Of a stretch of 62,064 nt of DNA, positions 1 through 7,290 are shown piece after piece. Every line of letters starts with the position of its first letter. The stretch's first letter is position 1. This DNA is from an uncultured Porphyromonadaceae bacterium. Its GTDB lineage: Bacteria; Bacteroidota; Bacteroidia; Bacteroidales; Muribaculaceae. The DNA lies in assembly GCA_937921035.1 (NCBI GenBank), contig CALEUL010000042.1:1-62064 (forward strand), read 5' to 3'. The position numbers and the translations under genes were made by a program. The notes under the pieces are model-generated. The model was given only the letters and a program-made list of their open reading frames with translations. It searched no databases and was not told the origin of the DNA.

Positions 1-25
1 TTTTAGCCAGTTTAGACTATAAAAA

Positions 26-54
26 GAGACTGTCCAAACTTGTTAGACAGTCTC
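26..54 (-). terminator. Intrinsic terminator of the sigma-factor operon
   Basis: Two perfect 9-base arms (26-34 and 46-54) flank an 11-base loop. Read on the minus strand, the stem is followed by a run of T (plus-strand A run at 21-25). It lies about 30 bases past the stop of the membrane protein gene. T-rich sequence also follows on the plus side, so it may work in both directions. Confidence 0.8.
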
Positions 55-86
55 ATCTTTTTTTATATGCCAAACACTCCCTATGC

Positions 87-692
87 TCAGTTTCCGCGTG
101 TCTCGCTAAGAAACTGATCAACCGTACGGAGAACCTTGTTCTGCGAACTGCGTAGCCTGATCGACAGCACAACAAGTATAATAAGCGAAGTCAACGCCGC
201 AAAAATTATCGTGAACCATCTCCCCTCCACCGGAATACGGGAGGTTGCGAAGAAATCGGTAAAGAACCAGACACACCAGGGTATCATTACCAGTGTTTCC
301 ACCGCCATCTTCCACGGCTCGCGACGCTTCTGACGGCTCACCTTCTCCGCAATCGCCACCATAGGCATCGTGGCGAGGTCTTTCTTGCCAACATAATACA
401 CCTTATCGAAAATACCGGATGCGCACATCAGAATGGCTGTAACAACAGCAAAAGCCCATGAACACAACCCAACAGCCGCAGCTCCTATGAATACAAGCGA
501 ACATACCGGCGCAATGATATAGAACTGACTGTTCACGAGTTTTATTACAAAGCCTGATTTACCTATAAGTACCTGCCGCAGTAGTTTCTCGTTAACTATT
601 CTCTGCTGCGACAGCTGTTCCCGCAGGTTTACCATTGCGTGTCGCATCTGCTCGAGTTCCGGAGAAGAATCAATTATAATATTTTCGTCCAT
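87..692 (-). CDS. Membrane protein partner of ECF sigma factor
   Basis: A 201-residue protein of no recognised family. Residues about 11-42 look like a short amphipathic or coiled-coil segment. Hydrophobic stretches at about 56-93 (two helices), 127-148 and 159-179 give roughly four membrane segments, and a charged tail follows. The gene starts 10 bases after the stop of the sigma-factor gene and shares its terminator, so the two are almost certainly co-transcribed. Genes in this position next to ECF sigma factors often encode anti-sigma or sigma-responsive membrane proteins. I see no zinc-binding anti-sigma motif (HxxxCxxC), so an anti-sigma role is only an inference from position. It could also simply be a target of the sigma factor. 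Confidence 0.7.
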   Translation of the reverse strand: MDENIIIDSSPELEQMRHAMVNLREQLSQQRIVNEKLLRQVLIGKSGFVIKLVNSQFYIIAPVCSLVFIGAAAVGLCSWAFAVVTAILMCASGIFDKVYYVGKKDLATMPMVAIAEKVSRQKRREPWKMAVETLVMIPWCVWFFTDFFATSRIPVEGRWFTIIFAALTSLIILVVLSIRLRSSQNKVLRTVDQFLSETRGN

Positions 693-702
693 AGTGTATA
701 TC

Positions 703-1185
703 TTATCTGTCGTTATTCATTCGTTTAAGTTTCTCGCGTATCCGTACCAGGCGCACACCAACAGCCTTGGCCGAAATGCCGATAACGGCGCCTATTTCAT
801 CGTAAGGCATATCCTCCAGCCACATCAGCACAACGGCCCTGTCCGCAAGATCAAGCTGCTGTATGCGGCGGTGAAGCTGTGCTGTCTGCGCGCCGGCCTC
901 TGTTTCCTCTATGAAAAGCGACGGATCTATATCCGTGGGAATGGAAGAGCGTTTTTTCTTCTTCCGGTCGAAAGAGATGCACGTGTTCATACTCACACGA
1001 TACACCCACGTCCGTACCGAAGAATCTCCCCGGAAACTGCCGTAGCCGCGCCACAAGTTTATCAGGGCCTCCTGAAAAAGGTCGTCTGCATCTGCCTGAT
1101 TGTCCGAAAACATATAGCAAACGGAATATACCGTAGCCTTATGCTCCTGAACAAAAGACTCGAATGCCCTCTCTCTGTTATTCAT
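703..1185 (-). CDS. ECF-type RNA polymerase sigma-70 family factor
   Basis: At 160 residues this has the size of an ECF sigma factor. Sigma region 2 spans about residues 8-75, with the DLFQEALINLWRGY helix and a TWVYRVSMNTC core. A basic linker with a KKKKRSS run follows. Sigma region 4 spans about 100-155, with a helix-turn-helix around the DEIGAVIGISAKAV segment that would read the -35 element. It directs core polymerase to a small set of promoters, probably stress or envelope genes. The membrane-protein gene follows after 10 bases, and the pair is probably self-regulated as many ECF operons are. The target promoters cannot be told from sequence. Confidence 0.93.
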   Translation of the reverse strand: MNNRERAFESFVQEHKATVYSVCYMFSDNQADADDLFQEALINLWRGYGSFRGDSSVRTWVYRVSMNTCISFDRKKKKRSSIPTDIDPSLFIEETEAGAQTAQLHRRIQQLDLADRAVVLMWLEDMPYDEIGAVIGISAKAVGVRLVRIREKLKRMNNDR

Positions 1186-1272
1186 CGGGTAATTAATAAT
1201 ATTTGTTTCTATTGGTTAGACGCTGCTCCTCCGCGTAAAGCTACACAGTACAGCGAAAAAAAACAAAAAAAA

Positions 1273-1292
1273 GGACGGAATAAATTCCGTCC
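1273..1292 (-). terminator. Intrinsic terminator of rpmE
   Basis: Perfect 8-base arms (1273-1280 and 1285-1292) enclose a TAAA loop. On the minus strand the stem is followed by about 17 nearly uninterrupted T residues. It lies about 50 bases past the rpmE stop codon. This is a textbook terminator. Confidence 0.92.
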
Positions 1293-1339
1293 CAAAATAC
1301 GTTTGACGTGGCTCTGCGCATGAGCCGGGCAAAACCGTT

Positions 1340-1594
1340 TTACTTTTTCGAGCGAACGCCGTAGCGGCTCATGAACTTGTCCACACGACCTGCGGTATCG
1401 ACGAGCTTCTGCTTGCCGGTGAAGAAGGGGTGCGACGAGCTTGTGATTTCAAGCTTCACTAAAGGATAGGTCTTGCCTTCAACCTCGATGGTTTCGCGGG
1501 TGGCGACTGTGGAACGAGTGATAAAGATTTCGTCGTTGGACATGTCCTTGAATACCACTTCGCGATAGTTTGAGGGATGAATGTCTTTTTTCAT
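1340..1594 (-). CDS. rpmE: 50S ribosomal protein L31, type B
   Basis: An 84-residue ribosomal protein L31, a component of the large subunit that bridges to the small subunit. It starts MKKDIHPSNYR and contains the family core TSSSHPFFTGKQ near residues 50-62. It has no cysteine, so it lacks the CxxC zinc site of type A L31. That makes it the type B form (often named rpmE2), the usual housekeeping form in Bacteroidales. It is a single-gene transcription unit with a recognisable promoter (boxes at 1669-1700) and its own terminator (1273-1292). Nothing about it looks unusual. Confidence 0.97.
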   Translation of the reverse strand: MKKDIHPSNYREVVFKDMSNDEIFITRSTVATRETIEVEGKTYPLVKLEITSSSHPFFTGKQKLVDTAGRVDKFMSRYGVRSKK

Positions 1595-1668
1595 TGCTGT
1601 TCTCTTTAATACGTATTAATCCAAATTAGAAATAGCGCTGGTAAGACGCTCTTTTTCGTAATGGCCTG

Positions 1669-1700
1669 CAAATTTAGCATTTTTCTGCGGGATATGCAAA
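1669..1700 (-). promoter_or_regulatory. Promoter of rpmE
   Basis: On the minus strand a TAAATTTG -7 box (plus 1669-1676) sits 20 bases from a TTTG -33 box (plus 1697-1700). This matches the Bacteroidetes housekeeping promoter. The predicted start is about 70 bases upstream of the rpmE ATG. Confidence 0.75.
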
Positions 1701-1740
1701 CTTTGACCATCTCGTTTATGTTTTTTCGTTTCAAAAGAGG

Positions 1741-1748
1741 TAACTTTG
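1741..1748 (+). promoter_or_regulatory. Probable -7 box upstream of the B3/B4-tsaC pair
   Basis: TAACTTTG matches the TAnnTTTG consensus and lies about 20 bases upstream of the ATG at 1770. I see no good -33 TTTG at the expected distance, so confidence is moderate. The 5' untranslated region would be very short. Confidence 0.55.
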
Positions 1749-1769
1749 TGGATAAATAGATAATCCGCC

Positions 1770-2444
1770 ATGATTATAGACTTCGATAACGCCATTCGCC
1801 AAGCAGCTCCCGATCTCGCCGTACTATATATGGAGGCCGACATCATCAACGCCCCAACCTCCGACGGGCTGTGGGCCGAAATTGAGGCCGAGGAGGCCGC
1901 TATACGCGCCAGATACGCAATGGAGGACATACGCCACCGCCCTGCTATCGACGCCACGCGCCGCGCTTACAAGGCCCTCGGAAAAGAGCCTAACCGCTAT
2001 CGTCCGAGCGCCGAAGCGCTCTGCCGCCGTGCCGTCAAAGGGATGGAGCTTTACCGTACCCTCACGGCAATCGACCTTATCAACCTCGTGTCCATGCGCA
2101 CTGGCGTATCTATCGGCGGTTTCGACGCCGACAAGATCGAAGGCGGCGTCCTCACTTTGGGAGTTGGACGCGAGGGCGAACCCTACGAGGCTATCGGACG
2201 CGGCCAGCTCAACATTGCCGGGCTTCCTGTTTTCCGAGATGCCGTCGGCGGAATAGGAACGCCGACCTCCGACAACGAGCGCACGAAACTGTCGGAGAAT
2301 ACACACCGCATTGCAATGACCGTTAACCTCTACGGACAAGGCGACCACTCGCCCGAAGAAATAGAACAGCTTATCCGCGACCTCCTCGCAAAATACGCAG
2401 GATCCACCAATATAGAATCTTTTATCAGAAAAACACAGGAATGA
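1770..2444 (+). CDS. Free-standing B3/B4 (PheRS beta-like) tRNA-editing domain protein
   Basis: A 224-residue protein that consists almost entirely of a B3/B4 domain. This fold forms the editing site in the beta subunit of phenylalanyl-tRNA synthetase. Recognisable parts are the RRAYKALGKEPNRYRPS stretch (about 65-82), the RRAVKGMELYR and IDLINLVSM helices, and the GGFDADKIEGG turn near 120-130. Free-standing members are thought to bind tRNA or hydrolyse mischarged aminoacyl-tRNA, but their substrate is usually unproven. The last four bases ATGA also start the downstream tsaC gene, so translation is coupled and a shared role in tRNA quality or modification is likely. The function is family knowledge plus inference from context. 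Confidence 0.85.
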   Translation: MIIDFDNAIRQAAPDLAVLYMEADIINAPTSDGLWAEIEAEEAAIRARYAMEDIRHRPAIDATRRAYKALGKEPNRYRPSAEALCRRAVKGMELYRTLTAIDLINLVSMRTGVSIGGFDADKIEGGVLTLGVGREGEPYEAIGRGQLNIAGLPVFRDAVGGIGTPTSDNERTKLSENTHRIAMTVNLYGQGDHSPEEIEQLIRDLLAKYAGSTNIESFIRKTQE

Positions 2445-3043
2445 AAATAATCGAATGCCGCGGCGCCGACCGCCGTGCTGTCGCCGAAGCCGCACAAGCA
2501 CTCAGGGACGGCAAGATAATCATATATCCTACCGACACACTATATGCCTTTGGTTGCGACGCACTCAACGCAAGGGCCGTAGAGCGACTGTGCCGTCTTA
2601 AAGGAATCAACCCCGACAAGAACCTGCTCTCTATCGTATGCTCCGATATTTCACAGGCGGCGGAATACACGCGCATCGACAACCGTGCCTTCCGGAGCTT
2701 GAAAGAATACCTTCCTGGACCTTATACTTTCATCCTGCCGGCCGCCACAAAACTGCCCAAAGTGTTCCGCAGCCGACGCAGTGTGGGAGTGCGCATACCC
2801 GACAACGATTTTGCGCGCGCTCTTGCCGAGGAGATGAACAATCCCATAATGAGTTCATCGGTCGAAATCGACGACGCCGAGCTCGCCGACCCGCGCATGA
2901 TAGCGGAACAATACGACGGTCGACAGGAAATAGAGCTTGCCATTGACGGCGGCGAAGGAAGAACTGTTCCAAGCACCATAGTAGACCTTACCGACAGCAA
3001 CGCCCCGGCAGTAATCCGTCAGGGCGCTGGTGAATTCGACTGA
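2441..3043 (+). CDS. tsaC: L-threonylcarbamoyladenylate synthase (Sua5/YrdC/TsaC family)
   Basis: This enzyme makes threonylcarbamoyl-AMP from threonine, bicarbonate and ATP. That is the first step of the universal t6A37 modification of tRNAs that read ANN codons. The 200-residue protein holds one YrdC domain. The nucleotide/threonine-binding region IIYPTDTLYAFGCDA lies at about 26-40, KGINPDKNL follows at about 57-66 (family KxR/PxxKPL-type loop), and PGPYTFIL lies near 92. It lacks the extra C-terminal Sua5 domain, so it is the short TsaC/YwlC form. It overlaps the B3/B4 gene by ATGA. The 3' end converges on the Nim-like gene with only 16 bases between, and no terminator is visible. Confidence 0.95.
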   Translation: MKIIECRGADRRAVAEAAQALRDGKIIIYPTDTLYAFGCDALNARAVERLCRLKGINPDKNLLSIVCSDISQAAEYTRIDNRAFRSLKEYLPGPYTFILPAATKLPKVFRSRRSVGVRIPDNDFARALAEEMNNPIMSSSVEIDDAELADPRMIAEQYDGRQEIELAIDGGEGRTVPSTIVDLTDSNAPAVIRQGAGEFD

Positions 3044-3059
3044 ATCAGTGCTTATTTCG

Positions 3060-3551
3060 TCAGGGTTTGCATTTCCCGACAGGAGGCTCGCTCAGCGATA
3101 TTCTTACAACCGTCGTCCGGTCGAGACTGCGGGCGATTGCACCCTCGAAATGATTCATATATTTCGGAAGAAAGCGTCGGCACAGTAAGCGCAACGCTTC
3201 CGTCTTTTCTATATCATCCGTTACTATTTCGGCTCGCCCGACAGCGATGGCCGAATGATAGTGTTCGGTGAAGTTAAGTTTCTCTTCCTCGAACACAGGC
3301 ATACACCGGCTCACAGCCGACAGGCTGACCACCGGATTCGCTTTGATGCAGTCGATTTTCTCGCCTTCTGCCGCACAATGAAAATAGAAAGTCTCTCCAT
3401 CGCGGCGCACAAGCGAAAGAGGCACCCCATATGGAGTGCCGTCAGGCCGCGTCATGCTCACGGTTACGTATGGCGCCTTATCAAATACTTCCAAAGCCCA
3501 CTCGGCATCCCGCTGCCTCGAGGCTTTCCGCATCGCCTTCATAAGACCCAA
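3060..3551 (-). CDS. Pyridoxamine 5'-phosphate oxidase family flavoprotein, Nim-like
   Basis: A 163-residue split-barrel flavoprotein of the pyridoxamine-phosphate-oxidase-like superfamily. The pattern VTVSMTRPDGTPYGVPLSLV (about 30-48), a YFHCAAEGEK segment (about 56-65) and NPVVSLSAV (about 72-80) is typical of the branch that includes the nitroimidazole reductases NimA-NimJ. Such proteins bind FMN and reduce small substrates. Whether this one acts on nitroimidazoles cannot be told from sequence. Its start lies two bases after the stop of the alcohol dehydrogenase gene, so they form a two-gene operon. That suggests a shared role in disposing of reactive or oxidised small molecules. Confidence 0.88.
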   Translation of the reverse strand: MGLMKAMRKASRQRDAEWALEVFDKAPYVTVSMTRPDGTPYGVPLSLVRRDGETFYFHCAAEGEKIDCIKANPVVSLSAVSRCMPVFEEEKLNFTEHYHSAIAVGRAEIVTDDIEKTEALRLLCRRFLPKYMNHFEGAIARSLDRTTVVRISLSEPPVGKCKP

Positions 3552-3553
3552 GC

Positions 3554-4801
3554 CTATACCGTCGTTTCAGCCTCGGGCTGCGGAACGTTGTCGTGTGCGA
3601 GCGGTTTCTGGTCCTCCGCAAGCATAAACTTGTAAATCTGGCGCGTGTCAGCCTTCCCGAGGCGATAGTACGAGCCTATCATCTCGCCCTTGTTCCTGTG
3701 CAGCCGCTCCACCATCGTGTCGATGTCCGGTTCCTCTATGCCGAGGTCGCGGAAAGTGAGCGGCAGGCGTAGCACGGCGCTTATGAAAGCGCGGAACTGC
3801 GCTGTTGTCTCGATAGCGGCAGCCCGGTCGTCCTTACAGTCCACGCCGAACACACGGCGACCCAGCTGAGCAACCTTCGACGGCTTGCAGTGCGTCATAA
3901 AGGCAAGAAAAGCTGGGAATACAACAGCCAGACCATCGCCATGCGCTATGTTCGGGTACAACGCGCTGATTTCATGCTCCATTGCGTGCGAGGCCCAGTC
4001 CTCGATGCGTCCGCAACCGGCAACGCCCACATGTGCCTGCGTACCGGCCCACTCGATATTGGCGCGAGCATGATAATCGGTTGGATCGCTCAGCGCCCTC
4101 GGTGCCTCGGCAACAAGCGCCATTATTATGCCCTCGGCTATGCGGTCGGTTGTCTCAACACGTATTGTCGGAGAAAAATATCTTTCCAGCACATGCGATA
4201 TCATGTCCATGATGCCCGTTGCCGTCTGACGCGCAGACAGTGTAAAGGTCATCTCCGGATTCATTATGGCAAAGCGCGGACGCAGAACACTGTCGGTGCG
4301 CAGGCTCAGTTTAACTGGCACTGCGTCATCGCCGTAATGCGTGATAACGCTGTTTCCGGAACCCTCGCTGCCTGCTCCTGGTATAGTCAGTACTACACCT
4401 ACCGGAAGGGCTTCCTTTACTGGTGTTTTACCGGTATAGAAATCCCAGAAATCGCCTTTATACCCCACTCCAGCTGCTATGGCCTTTGCCGTGTCTATCA
4501 CAGAACCGCCCCCGATGGCAAGCAACCCGTCGACATGGGCCTTGCGGGCCTTTTCGATTCCCTCGTAAACAAGCTTATCGGTAGGGTTGGCGCAAACGCC
4601 ACCCAATTCCACATAATCGATACCTATCGTGCTGAGCGAGTTTTCTATACGTCCGAGCAGTCCGCTTGTCTTTGCATATTTTTTGCCGTACACAACCATT
4701 ACCTTCGTCGCTCCGGTCAGAAATGTAAGCATGCCGACTTTTTCTTCGGCGCCGCGGCCGAATTCGAACAGCGTGGGAGAATAGTAACTGAAATTATCCA
4801 T
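3554..4801 (-). CDS. Iron-containing alcohol dehydrogenase (butanol dehydrogenase-like)
   Basis: A group III, metal-dependent, NAD(P)H-linked alcohol/aldehyde dehydrogenase. I take the start at the ATG at 4801 (MDNFSYYSPT), which matches the family N-terminus, rather than an in-frame ATG ten codons upstream. The protein has 415 residues. The nucleotide-binding region includes GGGSVIDTAKAIA at about 97-110. Metal ligands are visible as an Asp before position 200 and His residues in MDMISHVLE, in HAMEH and in NIAHGDGLAV. A C-terminal tail of about 20 residues rich in Gln, Pro and Glu extends past the usual family end. It is cytoplasmic. It is translated with the Nim-like gene, two bases downstream. 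The physiological substrate is unknown; short-chain aldehydes are likely. Confidence 0.93.
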   Translation of the reverse strand: MDNFSYYSPTLFEFGRGAEEKVGMLTFLTGATKVMVVYGKKYAKTSGLLGRIENSLSTIGIDYVELGGVCANPTDKLVYEGIEKARKAHVDGLLAIGGGSVIDTAKAIAAGVGYKGDFWDFYTGKTPVKEALPVGVVLTIPGAGSEGSGNSVITHYGDDAVPVKLSLRTDSVLRPRFAIMNPEMTFTLSARQTATGIMDMISHVLERYFSPTIRVETTDRIAEGIIMALVAEAPRALSDPTDYHARANIEWAGTQAHVGVAGCGRIEDWASHAMEHEISALYPNIAHGDGLAVVFPAFLAFMTHCKPSKVAQLGRRVFGVDCKDDRAAAIETTAQFRAFISAVLRLPLTFRDLGIEEPDIDTMVERLHRNKGEMIGSYYRLGKADTRQIYKFMLAEDQKPLAHDNVPQPEAETTV

Positions 4802-4887
4802 AATGAATGAATTGAAAGCTGATTGAATCACATTTAGAACACCGGAAAAAGCTCAAATGTTCGCAATTCTACTCTTATACAAGCAAT

Positions 4888-4913
4888 CAGGAACCGGAAA
4901 AATCCGGTTCCTG
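4888..4913 (-). terminator. Terminator hairpin after bamD-rpoZ
   Basis: A perfect 11-base stem (4888-4898 with 4903-4913) closes an AAAA loop. It sits 30 bases past the rpoZ stop. There is no long U tract, as is common in this phylum. It separates the bamD-rpoZ unit from the downstream dehydrogenase operon. Confidence 0.7.
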
Positions 4914-4942
4914 AAAGTATGCCTGCAAAAACTTCCTCCGGA

Positions 4943-5278
4943 TCAGAGGTTGCTCTTTGTCTTGTTGGATTTGCGGAAGAACAGCTTGTGGTCGATATAT
5001 TCCTGCGTCGCAATAAGTGTGGGCTTCGGAAGACGCTCGTAGTAACGGGAAATCTCGATCTGCTCGCGGTTCTCGCTCACTTCCTCAAGGTTGTCGTTAT
5101 AGGGGGCGAACTCCTGTAGTTTCTTTTCAAGGTCGCTCTTCATCTGGGCGGCAATCTGATTTGCGCGGGTGGCGATTACGCAAACGGTTTCGTAGATATT
5201 ACCGGTTTGCTCTGCAAGCTGGATTGTGTCGCGGGTAACGGTATTCAGAGGAGTGTTTGTTTTTTTGTAATCCATCAT
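4943..5278 (-). CDS. rpoZ: DNA-directed RNA polymerase omega subunit
   Basis: A 111-residue protein that matches the Bacteroidetes form of RpoZ, the small subunit that helps fold and assemble the beta-prime subunit. Diagnostic segments are TENIYE-like TGNIYETVCVIATRAN (about 25-40), DNLEEVSENREQIEISRYYE (about 61-80) and LPKPTLIATQEYI (about 83-95). The first two codons are both Met, so the start may be 5278 or 5275. The gene follows bamD after 54 bases on the same strand and ends in a strong hairpin, so the two are probably one unit. This arrangement is common in Bacteroidales. Confidence 0.93.
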   Translation of the reverse strand: MMDYKKTNTPLNTVTRDTIQLAEQTGNIYETVCVIATRANQIAAQMKSDLEKKLQEFAPYNDNLEEVSENREQIEISRYYERLPKPTLIATQEYIDHKLFFRKSNKTKSNL

Positions 5279-5332
5279 AAAATATTTTTAGAATGACAGG
5301 TTTGACTGTTTCGGAATGGAGAGATTCGGCAC

Positions 5333-6133
5333 TTATTCTTTCACGTAGCGGCGGGCGATTTTCAGGATATTGTCTGCCTCCTGGCGATTGGGGGTGTCCG
5401 GATAGTTATTGATAAAGGAGTAATATTCGTCTATAACGTCGCGGAAGCGGTCTACTTTGCGTTCCTCTATCGAGTTGACTGCTTCCTGATAGCGGGCCTT
5501 CAGGATTAGCATTTCAAGTTCTTCCTTATATTTTGAATAGGGATAGTCCTTCACTGCGTTGCGGGCGACGATAACGGCGCTCTCGTAGTTGTTACCCATG
5601 TAGTTGCCGAGGTTGTAGTAGAGCTGGGCGTTCATAAGCTGCTTGAGCGTGAGTTTGTCCTGTAGCTCGAAAATGGCATTTTGGGCAATCGAAACCTTGT
5701 CGCTCCGGGGAAAATAGTCAAGGAAAGCCTGCAACTCTTCTATCGCCTTTATTGTGCCGCTCTGGTCCAGCTGTGGGTCCGGAGAATCAAGGTAGTAGCC
5801 GTAGCCGCTGTAGAATCGCGATGCCTCGGCGTATTTGCCTTTGGGATAGCGGTTGTAGTAGCTTTTGAAATATACCGAGGCCTGCTCGTAGTCGGAGTTC
5901 TCATAGTTGCTCATGGCTAAGAGATAAAGCGACTCCTCGGCCTTGTCGGAGCCTTTGAATACGGCGATGCAGTCCTGCAGAAGGGTCGCGGCCTGCACGT
6001 ATTTTTTCTGCTCGAATGCGCGCTTGGCGTAATCGAACTTATAGTTGTAGTCGTCGCTCTTCTGCACTCGCTGATACTCCCCGCATGATGTCAGCAGGAG
6101 GACGGCAAGGAAAAGGATGAGGTAGTTACGCAT
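5333..6133 (-). CDS. bamD: Outer membrane assembly lipoprotein BamD
   Basis: An essential accessory lipoprotein of the BAM machine, which inserts beta-barrel proteins into the outer membrane. I place the start at 6133 (MRNYLILFLAVLLLTSC). An upstream in-frame ATG at 6169 would overlap the -7 promoter box, and the 6133 start gives a clean lipoprotein signal with the lipidated Cys near residue 17. The 266-residue protein has tandem TPR-like helices, seen in YAKRAFEQKKYVQAATLLQDC, EESLYLLAMSNYENSDYEQA and YYNLGNYMGNNYESA. An RYP-type ASVYFKSYYNRYPKGKYAEA stretch, typical of BamD, is also present. It is periplasmic, anchored to the outer membrane. rpoZ follows. bamA is encoded about 11 kb away. 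Confidence 0.94.
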   Translation of the reverse strand: MRNYLILFLAVLLLTSCGEYQRVQKSDDYNYKFDYAKRAFEQKKYVQAATLLQDCIAVFKGSDKAEESLYLLAMSNYENSDYEQASVYFKSYYNRYPKGKYAEASRFYSGYGYYLDSPDPQLDQSGTIKAIEELQAFLDYFPRSDKVSIAQNAIFELQDKLTLKQLMNAQLYYNLGNYMGNNYESAVIVARNAVKDYPYSKYKEELEMLILKARYQEAVNSIEERKVDRFRDVIDEYYSFINNYPDTPNRQEADNILKIARRYVKE

Positions 6134-6166
6134 ATCTGTATGGATGCCTTTTGGCATTTCGAATGA

Positions 6167-6174
6167 CAAAGTTA
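6167..6174 (-). promoter_or_regulatory. -7 box of the bamD-rpoZ promoter
   Basis: The minus-strand sequence TAACTTTG matches the -7 consensus. The predicted start is about 25 bases upstream of the bamD ATG at 6133, which excludes the more upstream ATG. The -33 element is not clear. Confidence 0.6.
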
Positions 6175-6260
6175 CGAATTATTCCTTTTCCGGCCATAGC
6201 AATCTGTGGATGATTGCCCCTTTTTCCAAATAATTAACAGAAAATGGACGTATCGACGGC

Positions 6261-7223
6261 TCACTTAACTACATTTGCGGGAGCTCCGGCAAGAAAAGCA
6301 CGGACATTTCCGGTGGCGATGTCCATCAGACGCCGACGGGCCTCAGTCGACGCCCACGCTATATGTGGGGTTATGAAGCAGCGGGGTGCCGACAGAAGGG
6401 GGCATGTCGGATGTGGTGGCTCGTTGCAGAGAACATCGCAGCAGAAGGCTCCAAGATGGCCGGAACTGAGCGCATCGGCTACAGCCTGTTCATCAACGAG
6501 CGGACCTCGGGCGGTATTGATAAGAATAGCTCCCGGCTTCATCAGCGATAGTCGGCGGGCATCAGCCATACCGCGGGTTTCGGGGAAAAGCGGACAGTGG
6601 AGACTAACTACATCCGATACCTCGAATAGACGGTCAAGATCCATTTTTTCATATCCGGCCGGTAGCGCCGTCTGCGGTTTGCTTGTGTACACTGCCACAT
6701 TCATACCCAGCGCTGCTGCTATCGATGCAACTGCCGAGCCGATATTGCCGAAGCCTACTATACCGAAGGTCTTGCCTGCAAGCTCGTTCCAGTCGTTCAG
6801 TCGATAGGAGAAATCTGGGCACGAACACCATCCGCCACCTCTTACATCGGAGGCATATCGCTCTACCGACGACACTGACGCCAGAAGAAGCGAGAAAACA
6901 TGCTGCGCCACCGACGAGGTGCTGTACGACGGAATATTCGTAACCACAACTCCGGCTTTCACCGCCGCGGAGGTATCGACAATATTATATCCCGTAGCAA
7001 GCACGCCTATGTAACGGAGTGCCGGTAGGGAGGCTATTGTGGCTGCGTTCAGCGGAACCTTATTGGTAAGCACTATTTCGGCGCCGGCACAGCGGGCGGC
7101 GATATCCCCCGCGGCTGTGCGTTCGTAGTAGGTAAAATCACCAAGGCTGCGCAGACCATCCCATTGAGGGGCCTCGGCTGGAAAAACTGTCGCGCCGTCA
7201 AGGCACACAATCTTCGGTTTCAT
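6261..7223 (-). CDS. D-2-hydroxyacid dehydrogenase
   Basis: An NAD(P)-dependent D-isomer-specific 2-hydroxyacid dehydrogenase that interconverts 2-keto acids and D-2-hydroxy acids. It is 320 residues long with the start at 7223 (MKPKIVCLDGA). The earlier in-frame ATG at 7256 falls inside the prs terminator and is rejected. The Rossmann motif GIVGFGNIGSAVA lies at about 142-154. The catalytic Arg is in NTARGPLVDE, the Glu in CCDVLCNEPP and the His in TPHIAWAS. The closest general resemblance is to glycerate/hydroxypyruvate reductase-type members; serine-precursor or glycerate metabolism is possible but not shown. It follows prs, but a terminator lies between, so it may have its own weak promoter. 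Confidence 0.92.
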   Translation of the reverse strand: MKPKIVCLDGATVFPAEAPQWDGLRSLGDFTYYERTAAGDIAARCAGAEIVLTNKVPLNAATIASLPALRYIGVLATGYNIVDTSAAVKAGVVVTNIPSYSTSSVAQHVFSLLLASVSSVERYASDVRGGGWCSCPDFSYRLNDWNELAGKTFGIVGFGNIGSAVASIAAALGMNVAVYTSKPQTALPAGYEKMDLDRLFEVSDVVSLHCPLFPETRGMADARRLSLMKPGAILINTARGPLVDEQAVADALSSGHLGAFCCDVLCNEPPHPTCPLLSAPRCFITPHIAWASTEARRRLMDIATGNVRAFLAGAPANVVK

Positions 7224-7234
7224 CGTCTTTGAAT

Positions 7235-7273
7235 AAAAAAGTTTCTCCGGCGGCATGCGCCATCCGGAGAAAC
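7235..7273 (-). terminator. Intrinsic terminator of prs
   Basis: Perfect 10-base arms at 7241-7250 and 7264-7273 enclose a 13-base loop. On the minus strand six T residues follow (plus 7235-7240). It begins about 18 bases past the prs stop codon. Confidence 0.88.
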
Positions 7274-7290
7274 CCTATTTTAAAATATTG

